58,709 nt of DNA from Pseudobdellovibrionaceae bacterium (GTDB taxonomy: Bacteria; Bdellovibrionota; Bdellovibrionia; Bdellovibrionales; JAMPXM01). The first letter of the stretch is position 1; every line of letters begins with the position of its first letter. The stretch covers positions 1 through 58,709 of the forward strand of contig JAJTYM010000020.1 in NCBI GenBank assembly GCA_021463345.1, written 5' to 3'. Of the stretch, positions 7,365 to 15,168 are shown piece by piece. The notes beneath the pieces are model-generated. The model ran no database searches. It saw nothing but the letters and a program-made list of their open reading frames with translations, and was not told where the DNA came from. The position numbers and the translations under genes were made by a program.

Positions 7365-7725
7365 GCGTTCACGCGGCGACGCCGGTTCCGCCTTGGTGGA
7401 AACGGCGGCGGCGGCGCCGGTTTTGGTCCTGTTGGTCGGCGGCCTCCTTCTCGCCGGCTATTCCGGGTTCGCCAAAATCTGGATCCGGTACTCCAGTTAC
7501 GAAGCCGTGATCTGCCTCGCCTCACGGGTGCGCGAACCGGAATGCTTGGATCGACTGCGGGCGTCGATCGAAACCGTCCTGCCAGCAGGGGTTTCTCGCG
7601 CGCGACTCATCCACACCGAGCGTGAGGCGAGGGCCCGGTTCGATGTCGAACTGTTGCCCGGGCTCGTCGTTCGCGAAGAACGCGCGCTGAAATTGCCGAT
7701 GCCCGCTCGACGAGGCCGCACATGA
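7354..7725 (+). CDS. TadE-like minor pseudopilin
   Basis: The 123-residue protein starts with a short polar leader and SALVETAAAAPVLVLLVGGLLLAGY, the pattern of TadE/TadF pseudopilins that may prime or cap the Tad pilus. The remainder is a small soluble domain with two cysteines. ATG at 7354 follows GGGGAA and overlaps the end of the Flp pilin gene by 11 bp. The stop codon overlaps the next start (ATGA). Membership of the TadE family is inferred from the N-terminal helix and the position next to Flp. Confidence 0.8.
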   Translation: MSNERSRGDAGSALVETAAAAPVLVLLVGGLLLAGYSGFAKIWIRYSSYEAVICLASRVREPECLDRLRASIETVLPAGVSRARLIHTEREARARFDVELLPGLVVREERALKLPMPARRGRT

Positions 7726-8456
7726 TCCACGAGTCTCAAAGAGGGGCCGTCGGCATCGCCCTGCTCGCGCTTTCCCCCCTGCTGGTCGCCTCGGGAGCTC
7801 TCTCCGCGGCCGTTTTCCTGACGCTCAAAGCCCATGCGGATTCCCTCCATCAGTGCCGCGCCGGCCTTCTGGACATCGAAAACGCGCGGCTCGCGCGACT
7901 GCGGTTGTTGACGGGATTGAACCCTCAAGCGAGGCGCCTGCGGCGCGAGCGCGCCTCGGCCGAAATGAAACTCAAATTAGCCGGAACGAGCGGCTCCCCT
8001 CCCGCGATCGCCGCGGCGAAAGCCGGCGTCGAAGCCGTCAAGGCCAGGCAACTCCTCCTTCATTTCCGGCAACGGGGCCTGCTGGCGCGCGTGCAGCTGG
8101 AAACCAAAACGCGGCTCGCGCGATTGAGAGCCGACATCGGCTCGGGGCTCGAGCGAAAGTTCGGGGACGCCGCCCGCGACGCTCGAGCGGCGTCCGTTCC
8201 AACGGCGAAATGGCGGCCCCTCGCCGTCCGGCGCGACCCTGACGGCGATCTCACGCCGGATTTCTTCCCAGCAGAGAGGTTCGAGGAACGGCAAGCCATC
8301 CGAATCTCTTGGCGGGTCCGACCGGCGGCGCGACTGCCGTCCTGGCTCGGGTTCGACCGGTTCCGAAATCTGGATATGGGGGCTGAATGCGGCACGACAG
8401 CCGAACGCAAAACGAAGAATACGTGGCGAGCGCGTCTCGACGCGGGCAAGCCCTGA
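7722..8456 (+). CDS. Tad-locus protein with N-terminal membrane helix and Arg-rich helical domain
   Basis: The 244-residue protein begins RGAVGIALLALSPLLVASGALSAAVFL, a TadG/TadE-like N-terminal membrane helix. A long Arg/Ala/Leu-rich, probably coiled, region follows (residues 45-150), then a less ordered C-terminus. It contains no VWA domain, so it is not a full-length TadG. The start overlaps the previous stop by 4 bp (ATGA) and the end overlaps the next gene, so it is part of the same operon. A role in pilus assembly is inferred from context only. Confidence 0.7.
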   Translation: MIHESQRGAVGIALLALSPLLVASGALSAAVFLTLKAHADSLHQCRAGLLDIENARLARLRLLTGLNPQARRLRRERASAEMKLKLAGTSGSPPAIAAAKAGVEAVKARQLLLHFRQRGLLARVQLETKTRLARLRADIGSGLERKFGDAARDARAASVPTAKWRPLAVRRDPDGDLTPDFFPAERFEERQAIRISWRVRPAARLPSWLGFDRFRNLDMGAECGTTAERKTKNTWRARLDAGKP

Positions 8457-8608
8457 TCGAATTGCTCGTAGGAACCGCGCTCGCGCTCGCCTTTCTCGCC
8501 GCGCTCGTGAACCTGACGGCCGCCGGCGACCGCGCGCTGGGAACCAATCGCTTCCGCACGAAGGAGAAAACGCAATGGATCGATTCACGAAACGGCTCCC
8601 TCCGCTGA
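8387..8608 (+). CDS. Short TadE/Flp-like pseudopilin (73 aa)
   Basis: The leader ends SRRG, followed by QALIELLVGTALALAFLAALVNLTAAG, a class III prepilin-like helix with Glu at +5 relative to the Gly. Only about 25 residues follow the helix. The gene starts inside the upstream gene (70-bp overlap, different frame) and overlaps the next gene by 34 bp. GGGGG precedes the ATG. Size and helix suggest a minor pilin of the same Tad system. Confidence 0.7.
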   Translation: MRHDSRTQNEEYVASASRRGQALIELLVGTALALAFLAALVNLTAAGDRALGTNRFRTKEKTQWIDSRNGSLR

Positions 8609-9144
8609 AAGCGAAGCTCCAGGAATGGGCCCGCGAACGATCGCGCTGGATCTGGGCGGCGGTGATCGCGTCGACCGGGCTCGCGGCCGCCATGGCCAAC
8701 AGTCCAACCGACAACCCGGCCGGAGGCCCAAGCGGCGGCCCGATCGGAGGCGACGGCATGGCCCCGTTCGCTTCGTCGATCGACACGGAGATCCCGGCCG
8801 GATACGTGCTGGTCCCGATCGAAGTCGTCAATTACGAAGCGCTGGACTCCGTTCTTGGACGGTTCGGCGTCGTGGATCTGTTCGCGGCCGGACTCGGCCA
8901 GCAACGCAAATCGTACCAGGTCGCCAGTCGGATCAGGATCCTCCGGGCTCCCAGGAACCCGAACCATTTCGCGGTTCTGGCGCCGAGCGAGGAAGCACCG
9001 GGTTTGGTCCGGCACGAAGGCGGTTTTTTCGTCGTCGTACAGAATCCGGAAAGCACAGGCACGAAGTTTGAAAAACGACCGCATTCAGGCGCCGCGAAAG
9101 CGCGGCGCCACGGCCGTCTGAGAGTGGAGATGCAAGATGAGTAA
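8575..9144 (+). CDS. Tad-locus membrane protein, possibly CpaB/RcpC-like
   Basis: The 189-residue protein has a basic N-terminus, one membrane helix (WIWAAVIASTGLAAAMA), a Gly/Pro-rich spacer (residues 48-62) and a periplasmic domain opening with EIPAGYVLVPIEV. That resembles the SAF-type repeat of CpaB/RcpC, which links the pilus secretin to the inner membrane. It is shorter than typical CpaB and the match is weak, so this is only a suggestion. GGAG lies 8 bp before the ATG. It overlaps both neighbours, consistent with one operon. Confidence 0.65.
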   Translation: MDRFTKRLPPLKAKLQEWARERSRWIWAAVIASTGLAAAMANSPTDNPAGGPSGGPIGGDGMAPFASSIDTEIPAGYVLVPIEVVNYEALDSVLGRFGVVDLFAAGLGQQRKSYQVASRIRILRAPRNPNHFAVLAPSEEAPGLVRHEGGFFVVVQNPESTGTKFEKRPHSGAAKARRHGRLRVEMQDE

Positions 9145-10213
9145 AACGCCGAGTCGCCGCCGTGTTCGAGCCTGGCTCGCGACGATCCTCATTTGCGCGC
9201 AAGCGCATCCCGCCTGGAGCCAAATCCTCGTTCGCGCGCCAGGCGCGGCGCGAACCGACTTTCGCGCCACGCACGCGATCCATCCGGAGCTGCGGAGACT
9301 GACGGTGGACGCGCCCGATACGGACGCGTCCCTCGACATCGCGAAAGAAAAGCTGAATCGCGCCCTGGAGCGCGCGCAAATCGCGTTTCTCTCCGGCACT
9401 CTGGAGGAGGCTCGCGCGGGTTTCGCGGATGTCGCGAAGCTCGCGACCACGGCTGACTGGGCCCGCGCGCAGAGAAGGGCGATTCACCACGCGATTCTCC
9501 GGACCGCGCAGATGGCTTCAGGGGAAGCCCCGGAACGGCGCGCCGCGCTCGCCAAAGCCGTCGCATTCGATCCCGAAGCGAAAGCTGACCCGGCCAAATT
9601 CCCGCCCCCCCTCCTCGCGGAACTCGAGTCCGTCCGGCGCGAGTCGGACGAACGGGCCGTCCTGCTCAAGATCCGTGAACGTTTTGATGGATACGAGACT
9701 CTGATCGTCAACGGGCGGGCGTACAAGGTCGCGGACACGGGCGTGTTGAAGCTCCGACCCGGCGACTACAGGATCCACCTTCGGTCCGACGTCTACGCGC
9801 CCGTCGCGGAGGTGATGTCGGCCGCAAAACTCTTCATTTACACGGCTCCGCGCCGACCGATCGCGGTGGGAACATGTGGACGCCCCGGACTCAACGAACC
9901 CGCGCTCGCGGCTCTGGAGATCACGGTCGTGTACTCGCGGGACTGCCTGCAACGGTACCGCTCGGGTCAATGGACGCGACTGGCCGGCGACGAGGGAGGA
10001 CCCGCGCGATCGGACCCGTGGACGACCTCACCGAGCATCCCAACCTCGCTCGAAATCCCGGAATCTCCGCTGGAACCAAAGCCGGTCTATCGCAAAGGCT
10101 GGTTCTGGGGCGGGATCGCGGGCATCGCGGCGGTGGCGATCGCGCTGAGTGCGAAACGGACCGGGAGCCCTTCCGAAGCCGAAATTCGACCGTCGAGCGC
10201 GGAAGGGTTTTAA
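9137..10213 (+). CDS. Secreted/membrane-anchored protein of the Tad region, function unknown
   Basis: The 358-residue protein has an N-terminal signal peptide (WLATILICAQAHPAWS), an alpha-helical stretch with repeat-like spacing (residues 60-160), then YETLIVNGRAYKV..GVLKLRPGDYRIHL, which resembles a PEGA-type beta domain. A C-terminal transmembrane helix (GWFWGGIAGIAAVAIALSA) precedes a short basic tail. GGAG precedes the ATG, and the gene overlaps its upstream neighbour by 8 bp. It is the last gene of this operon block. A periplasmic structural role in pilus assembly is inference. Confidence 0.7.
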   Translation: MSKTPSRRRVRAWLATILICAQAHPAWSQILVRAPGAARTDFRATHAIHPELRRLTVDAPDTDASLDIAKEKLNRALERAQIAFLSGTLEEARAGFADVAKLATTADWARAQRRAIHHAILRTAQMASGEAPERRAALAKAVAFDPEAKADPAKFPPPLLAELESVRRESDERAVLLKIRERFDGYETLIVNGRAYKVADTGVLKLRPGDYRIHLRSDVYAPVAEVMSAAKLFIYTAPRRPIAVGTCGRPGLNEPALAALEITVVYSRDCLQRYRSGQWTRLAGDEGGPARSDPWTTSPSIPTSLEIPESPLEPKPVYRKGWFWGGIAGIAAVAIALSAKRTGSPSEAEIRPSSAEGF

Positions 10214-10301
10214 ACCGGACAAACGAACCCGCGAAGCTCTGACCCGTGACCGCCGGGCGGCCAATGGCAAATCAGCGAGGACTTCGGTAAGCCGAAGCCA
10301 T

Positions 10302-10339
10302 AAAAAACGAAAGGCCGCCGCTATTGCGAAGGCCTTTCG
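10302..10339 (-). terminator. Rho-independent terminator of the repeat-protein gene
   Basis: CGAAAGGCC (10308-10316) and GGCCTTTCG (10331-10339) form a perfect 9-bp stem. On the minus strand it is followed by TTTTTT (10307-10302), 22 bp past the stop codon of the gene ending at 10361. Confidence 0.88.
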
Positions 10340-10360
10340 ATTCGACGGTCGGGTTCAAGG

Positions 10361-12478
10361 TCAGCGACGACGGCCGCCGCTGCCTGTTCCTGTGCCCGGG
10401 AAGGGTGACGCCGTGCCCGTGCTGCCACCGATGGTCCCGGTGGAACCACCGATACCAAGACCGTAGCTGCCGCCCAGGAAACCCATATTGAGCTGCTGCA
10501 TCTTGTACTGCAGCAAGTAGTACTCCTGGAGAAGCCCTTGCTGAGCTCGAGAATACGCCTGCTGCTGCTCCATCTGCTGCTGATACGCCTGCTGTTGGAT
10601 CGCCATCATCTGCTGCTGGTATTGAATGCCGAGACCGCCCGCAAGACCACCGGCGAAACCACCTGCCATACCGGCCATTCCAGCCATACCGGCGAAACCA
10701 CCTGCCATGCCGGGATACATTCCGGCCATTCCGGCCATCCCAGGCATTCCAGCGAAGCCGCCGGCGAAACCACCTGCCATGCCGGGATACATTCCAGCCA
10801 TTCCGGCCATCCCAGGCATTCCAGCGAAGCCGCCGGCGAAACCACCTGCCATACCGGGATACATTCCAGCCATTCCGGCCATACCGGCCATACCGGCCAT
10901 TCCAGCGAAGCCAGGATACATCCCGCCAGCGAAGCCGATACCGCCGGCGATGCCCATCCCGCCAGCGAATCCAGGGTACATTCCAGGGTAACCCATGGGG
11001 AAACCCATGCCAGGCATGTACATGCCGCCGCCCATCGGCATGCCCATCATGCCCGGTGGGTAACCGAACGCTCCGCCCATGCCGCCCATGCCGGGCGCGC
11101 AGCCGATACCGCCCGCGGCGCCGCCGTAGACGGAGCCGTAGAGCGAGGCCGTCGCGAACGGATAGCCGAGACCGACGAACGACGGATACGTGGGCCAGCC
11201 GAGTTTCGCGTTCTGGTCCATACCGTATTTATTGAGGCGGTAACCGCCGTACATGCTCAAAACGTCGAGACCGACGGCCGCGACCGTCTCATACCACTTC
11301 GGGCGTTCGATCGTCGGCCCGCGCGAACGGTAACCGCCATCGCGGCACGATTCGCAATCGGCCTCGAGCTCGCGATCCTCCTTCATGCGCGACTTCTCAT
11401 CGTCGATCTGGAAATCGAGCGTATCGATGTCGCCTTCCAAACGCGCCACTTCCTTCTGTAGGCGCTCCATCTGCTTGATCGTATTGCGATAGCGGGTGAG
11501 GCTCGCTTGGCACGCGCTCACGCGGCCTGGCTTCACTCCCTCCTGCTGATACGGGCGCAAGCAGGCTCTGGGGTCGATGAACCCGTTGTCGCGGCAGATC
11601 GCGCGCCAACCGCATTGCGAATACACTTCCGTCGGGCCGCAAAGCGTCGCTCTTCCGGAGGAGGACGAGCCTCCTTGGCAGCCGCCCCACGCGCTGTTCG
11701 GGTCACAGGTGATTTCGCCTCCAGCCTGAACCGGGGCGCCGCTGTTGTTCGGTCGGATCGGCGGCGCCGTGGTCTCCGGTGGGCCCAGTTCCTCCGAAAC
11801 CTCGCGGTAAACTCTTTCCGTATTCACCGGCGGAGGCGCAGGTGCCGGGCGCGGCCGGATCTCCACCGGCGGAGCTGTCCGCGGTGGCGGTGGGGCATCG
11901 GGCTCCCACGCCGGAGCGCGATCCACGCGACGGGTGGAATCCTTGGCGACCATCTGGTCGAGATCGGGAGTGAAGAGCGCCTTTCTCAGTTCGTCCTCGA
12001 TCTCGGCTTCGCCGGCGAGGAAAAACGGGGAATCGATCTCAAAAAGGTAACTCACCCCAGGAGCGGTGCGGGAAGGCCCGCCCGAGGGGAAGTTCGAACA
12101 GCGCGAATAGCAACAGTTCAAACCCAGGTCCATGTGATTGTAGATGTCGGCGGTGAATTCGCTGCCGATCACCTCGTCGATCGCGGTCCTGTACTTCTCG
12201 AGGCTGCGTTCAAGCGTGCGGAGTTGGCGTTCCTTGTTCCTGAGCTCGCTCCTGCGCTCGGCGCGGTCGCGCTTCAATTCGTCGAGCCCATCGCTCGAAT
12301 CCGAGGCGCCGCTGGCGCCGCCGCCCCACCACGGGCAGTAGCCGCCGCCCATCGCGGCGCCGCCGCCGATCCCGCCGTACGCGTAGGCGCCGCCGTACAT
12401 GTACGCCTGCGCATTCAAGGGCAGCGCGAGGCCGGCGATGGCGATCAGCGCGAGCACCTTGCCAATCCGTTGGTTCAT
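10361..12478 (-). CDS. Secreted Gly/Met/Ala-rich repeat protein with coiled-coil and Cys-containing domain
   Basis: The 705-residue protein has a signal peptide (LALIAIAGLALPLNAQA), a Gly/Tyr-rich start and a charged coiled coil (about 60-120). A Pro-rich linker follows, then a Cys-containing region (about 245-310: CDPNSAWGGC, LCGPTEVYSQC) and a second coiled coil. From about residue 440 a low-complexity Gly-Met-Ala/Phe/Tyr-Pro domain contains 24-residue tandem repeats. The tail is Gln-rich then Gly/Ser/Thr-rich, ending RRR. No enzymatic motif is visible. A surface, matrix or envelope structural role is likely. It is a single-gene unit on the opposite strand inside the Tad region, with its own terminator. 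I do not recognise a named family. Confidence 0.88.
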   Translation of the reverse strand: MNQRIGKVLALIAIAGLALPLNAQAYMYGGAYAYGGIGGGAAMGGGYCPWWGGGASGASDSSDGLDELKRDRAERRSELRNKERQLRTLERSLEKYRTAIDEVIGSEFTADIYNHMDLGLNCCYSRCSNFPSGGPSRTAPGVSYLFEIDSPFFLAGEAEIEDELRKALFTPDLDQMVAKDSTRRVDRAPAWEPDAPPPPRTAPPVEIRPRPAPAPPPVNTERVYREVSEELGPPETTAPPIRPNNSGAPVQAGGEITCDPNSAWGGCQGGSSSSGRATLCGPTEVYSQCGWRAICRDNGFIDPRACLRPYQQEGVKPGRVSACQASLTRYRNTIKQMERLQKEVARLEGDIDTLDFQIDDEKSRMKEDRELEADCESCRDGGYRSRGPTIERPKWYETVAAVGLDVLSMYGGYRLNKYGMDQNAKLGWPTYPSFVGLGYPFATASLYGSVYGGAAGGIGCAPGMGGMGGAFGYPPGMMGMPMGGGMYMPGMGFPMGYPGMYPGFAGGMGIAGGIGFAGGMYPGFAGMAGMAGMAGMAGMYPGMAGGFAGGFAGMPGMAGMAGMYPGMAGGFAGGFAGMPGMAGMAGMYPGMAGGFAGMAGMAGMAGGFAGGLAGGLGIQYQQQMMAIQQQAYQQQMEQQQAYSRAQQGLLQEYYLLQYKMQQLNMGFLGGSYGLGIGGSTGTIGGSTGTASPFPGTGTGSGGRRR
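10706..10880. repeat. 72-bp tandem repeat inside the Gly/Met-rich gene
   Basis: Near-identical 72-bp units begin at 10706 and 10778, and a third, diverging copy begins at 10850. Each encodes a 24-residue Gly-Met-Ala-Tyr-Pro unit. Less regular copies extend the pattern on both sides (about 10634-10980). Copy number could change by slippage or recombination without a frameshift. Confidence 0.9.
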
Positions 12479-12642
12479 ACGAATCTCCCCTTACGAAGCT
12501 TTCCGCTTCCTCACGCGGACCCTTCGACAAATTCGCGGGAACACTTGACTCGTTTCGGCTCGGACCGGACTTAGGTCGACAAAACCAGTTTGTTCGTCCA
12601 GCCGCCGCCCCCTCCGGGGACACGACTCCAGGCACGCGTTTG

Positions 12643-12671
12643 TTGCACTGGGCTCACCTGAATTCTACACT
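12643..12671 (+). promoter_or_regulatory. Sigma-70-type promoter of the REC-histidine kinase gene
   Basis: TTGCAC (12643-12648) and TACACT (12666-12671) are separated by 17 bp. The predicted transcription start is only a few bases before the ATG at 12684, so the leader is very short. Confidence 0.6.
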
Positions 12672-12683
12672 AGAGCCACCGGG

Positions 12684-13790
12684 ATGAAACACACCATTCT
12701 CTGCGTGGACGACGAAACCGACAACGTCGAGGCCCTCGAGCGCCTCTTTCGACGCCGATATCGCGTGATCAAAGCCACGTCCGGCCGCGGCGCCCTGGAC
12801 CTCCTGGCCGAAAATCAAGCCACCGTGATCATCTCGGATCAACGCATGCCGCAGATGTCAGGGGTCGAGTTCCTGGCGGAATCCATCAAGACGCACCCGA
12901 TGGCGATCCGGATCCTGCTCACCGGGTACACCGACATCGAGTCGGTCATCGCCGCCATCAACTCGGGCCAGATCTACCGCTACGTGACCAAGCCGTGGGA
13001 CCCCGTCGATCTCTCGAACGCCGTGGACAAAGCCGTGGAAAGGTACGAGGTCGGCGAGGAACTGCGCGAGAAGAACGCGGCCCTGTCGCGCGCGCTCGAC
13101 GAATTGAGAACGCTCGACGAGGCCAAGAGCGACTTCATGATCCTGGTCAACCACGAGCTCAAGACGCCGCTCACCTCGATCCTGAGCTTCGGCGACCTGC
13201 TCGCCGAGACGCCGCTCGACGGCGACCAGCGCATGTATCTCTCGCGGGTGAAAACGGCGGCGCTGCGCCTGCAGGACCTCGTCAACGACTCGCTCGAAAT
13301 GGTTTCGGCGGCGACGGCGCAGATGAAGCTCGACAAGCGCGCCGTGAAGAGCGGGACCCTGTTGCCGCCGTTGCCCGATCCCGTCCAAACGATCCTCGAG
13401 TCGCGTAAAATCACCGTCCTCCCGGAGATCGAAAACCAGGACGTGCTCGCCGATGAAAAAATCGCGCGCAATGTCCTGCGCCGGCTGCTCCACAACGCCG
13501 TGAAATTCGCCGACGCGGGAACGGGCGTGGCCGTCACGGGCGCAAACGACGGGCCCGGCTCTTTCCGTTTCACGGTCTCCAACCGAGGCGCCCCTCTGGA
13601 CGAACGCGAGATCCACCGGATCCTCAAGCCGTTCACTCTGAACGAGAACGCTCTGAACCATTCGACGGGCACCGGCCTGGGGCTGAGCGTCTGCCAGGCC
13701 TTGCTCCGTCTGCACGGCTCCTCGCTCGAATTCCGCTGCGAGGGCCGTATGATCCACGCGTCTTTCGTCCTCGAGACAGCGAAACCCTGA
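12684..13790 (+). CDS. Response-regulator receiver / histidine kinase hybrid
   Basis: The 368-residue cytoplasmic protein has the receiver domain first: DD at 9-10, phospho-acceptor Asp52 in SDQRMP, Lys103 in VTKPWD. The sequence ILLTGYTDIESVI resembles receivers of the RpfG/HD-GYP type. A helical linker leads to a HisKA domain (His157 in NHELKTPL) and an HATPase domain (N-box LHNAVKF, G-box GTGLGLS). It has no membrane segment or periplasmic sensor, so its input is probably phosphorylation by another kinase or a cytoplasmic signal. It lies immediately upstream of the Tad secretin and ATPase genes and may regulate pilus production; that link is inference. Confidence 0.92.
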   Translation: MKHTILCVDDETDNVEALERLFRRRYRVIKATSGRGALDLLAENQATVIISDQRMPQMSGVEFLAESIKTHPMAIRILLTGYTDIESVIAAINSGQIYRYVTKPWDPVDLSNAVDKAVERYEVGEELREKNAALSRALDELRTLDEAKSDFMILVNHELKTPLTSILSFGDLLAETPLDGDQRMYLSRVKTAALRLQDLVNDSLEMVSAATAQMKLDKRAVKSGTLLPPLPDPVQTILESRKITVLPEIENQDVLADEKIARNVLRRLLHNAVKFADAGTGVAVTGANDGPGSFRFTVSNRGAPLDEREIHRILKPFTLNENALNHSTGTGLGLSVCQALLRLHGSSLEFRCEGRMIHASFVLETAKP

Positions 13791-13887
13791 CCGTCCGACA
13801 GCCGGACGACCGAGCCGCCGACAAGCGCGTCGGCCGCTCTCGAGCCCGGCCCGCCCATTGTATCGGCCCGGCGCGGGGAGGGTACGC

Positions 13888-15168
13888 ATGCGCCCGGTCA
13901 CGTTCGGTTTCGCTTTCCTCATCGCCTGCCTCGTGGCGACGGTTCCGGCCAAAGCCGGCGACCACGTCATCGGAGTGGGGTCCCACATCGTCATTCCGAC
14001 TCCCAGGTCCGGTGCCGTGACGGTTTCCAACGGCCGCGTCGTGCGGGCCGAAGACCTGGGGGCGGGAATCCGCGTGACGGGACGCAAAGCCGGCGTCGCG
14101 GCCGTCGCGACGTCCTCGGGCACGCATCTCGTCACGGTTCTTCGCGCGACCGCGTTCCGAACGTACAAAGCCCTCCGCGCCGAAGCCGCCGGAATGCGGG
14201 GCATCGAAGTCGCGGTCGACGACGGCGCTCTCTTCATCCGGGGCCGCCTGCTCCGCGCCGACGACTGGGACCGCCTCGCCGCGGCCGCCGGCGGAGGCGG
14301 CGATTACTCGTTCCGGGCCGAGATCGATCCCTTGATCCGCGACGATGTCTCCGCGCGCTTCGACCAGCTCGCCAAAGCGGCCGGCCTCCCTCCGCTCGAC
14401 ATCCAACTCTCGCCCGCCACCGTGCGGATCGCCGCCGATCGGCCCGATCTCGTCAAGCGCGTCTCGGCCGTCTTCGCCCCGTACGGTTTCTCGGCGGGGA
14501 CGGCCGTCGGCGCGCTCACCCTCGAACCCCTCGTCCGCGTGCAGATCCTCGTCACCGAAGTGCGCAAGTCGCATTCGCGCCGGCTCGGGGTCAAATGGCC
14601 GGCTTCGACCGAGGCCACCCTGCTTCCCGCCCTCCGCTCGCCGGGCACGCGAGGGCGACCGCTCAATGTCGAGCTCCAAGCGCTCGAGCAGGCCGGCCAC
14701 GCCCGGGTTCTGGCCTCGCCGAATCTCCTGTGCCGCTCCGGCAAGGAGGCCCAATTCCTCGCCGGCGGGGAATACCCGATCAAAATCGCGACGAATCGCC
14801 GTCAGGACGTCGTTTGGAAACGCTACGGCGTCATGCTCAGAATCAAGCCGCGAGCCGATTTCTCAGGACGCATGAGCATCGCGCTCGAAACCGAAGTATC
14901 GACCCTCGACAAAAGCCGCGACGTGGATGGGCTGCCCGCCCTGCTCACCAACCGGATCGAAAGCCATTTCGATCTCCGCGAAAGCCGGACCATCGCCCTC
15001 TCCGGGCTCATCCGCCGCGATCAAAGCTCGGGCTCGCACGGGCTTCCGATCCTGGGGACGCTTCCCGTCCTCGGCCCGCTCTTTTCGAGCAAGGAGTTTC
15101 AAGACGATCGCACCGAACTGATCGTCTTCGTGACTCCGGACGTTTTGCCGCAGGAAGGGACTCCGTGA
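13888..15168 (+). CDS. Tad pilus secretin (CpaC/RcpA family)
   Basis: The 426-residue protein begins with a signal peptide (FAFLIACLVATVPAKA) followed by the pilus-secretin N-domain (residues 25-110, VIGVGSHIVIPTP). A region with BON-like spacing and a type II/III secretin domain follow: VQILVTEVRKS, LEQAGHARVLASPNLL, GGEYPIK, and LPILGTLPVLGPLFSS near the end. It should form the outer-membrane channel of the Tad pilus. ATG at 13888 was chosen because GGAGG precedes it, although the frame is open upstream. Its stop overlaps the cpaF-like GTG start (GTGA), indicating coupling. Confidence 0.93.
   Translation: MRPVTFGFAFLIACLVATVPAKAGDHVIGVGSHIVIPTPRSGAVTVSNGRVVRAEDLGAGIRVTGRKAGVAAVATSSGTHLVTVLRATAFRTYKALRAEAAGMRGIEVAVDDGALFIRGRLLRADDWDRLAAAAGGGGDYSFRAEIDPLIRDDVSARFDQLAKAAGLPPLDIQLSPATVRIAADRPDLVKRVSAVFAPYGFSAGTAVGALTLEPLVRVQILVTEVRKSHSRRLGVKWPASTEATLLPALRSPGTRGRPLNVELQALEQAGHARVLASPNLLCRSGKEAQFLAGGEYPIKIATNRRQDVVWKRYGVMLRIKPRADFSGRMSIALETEVSTLDKSRDVDGLPALLTNRIESHFDLRESRTIALSGLIRRDQSSGSHGLPILGTLPVLGPLFSSKEFQDDRTELIVFVTPDVLPQEGTP

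Noticed and set aside
10634-10980. CRISPR-like repeats
   Set aside because: The repeats are contiguous 72-bp coding units without spacers and encode Gly/Met-rich protein.
12632-12650. GGCACGCG...TTGCAC resembling a sigma-54 promoter before the REC-kinase gene
   Set aside because: The GG to GC distance is 12 bp instead of 10, and a well-spaced sigma-70 promoter overlaps it.
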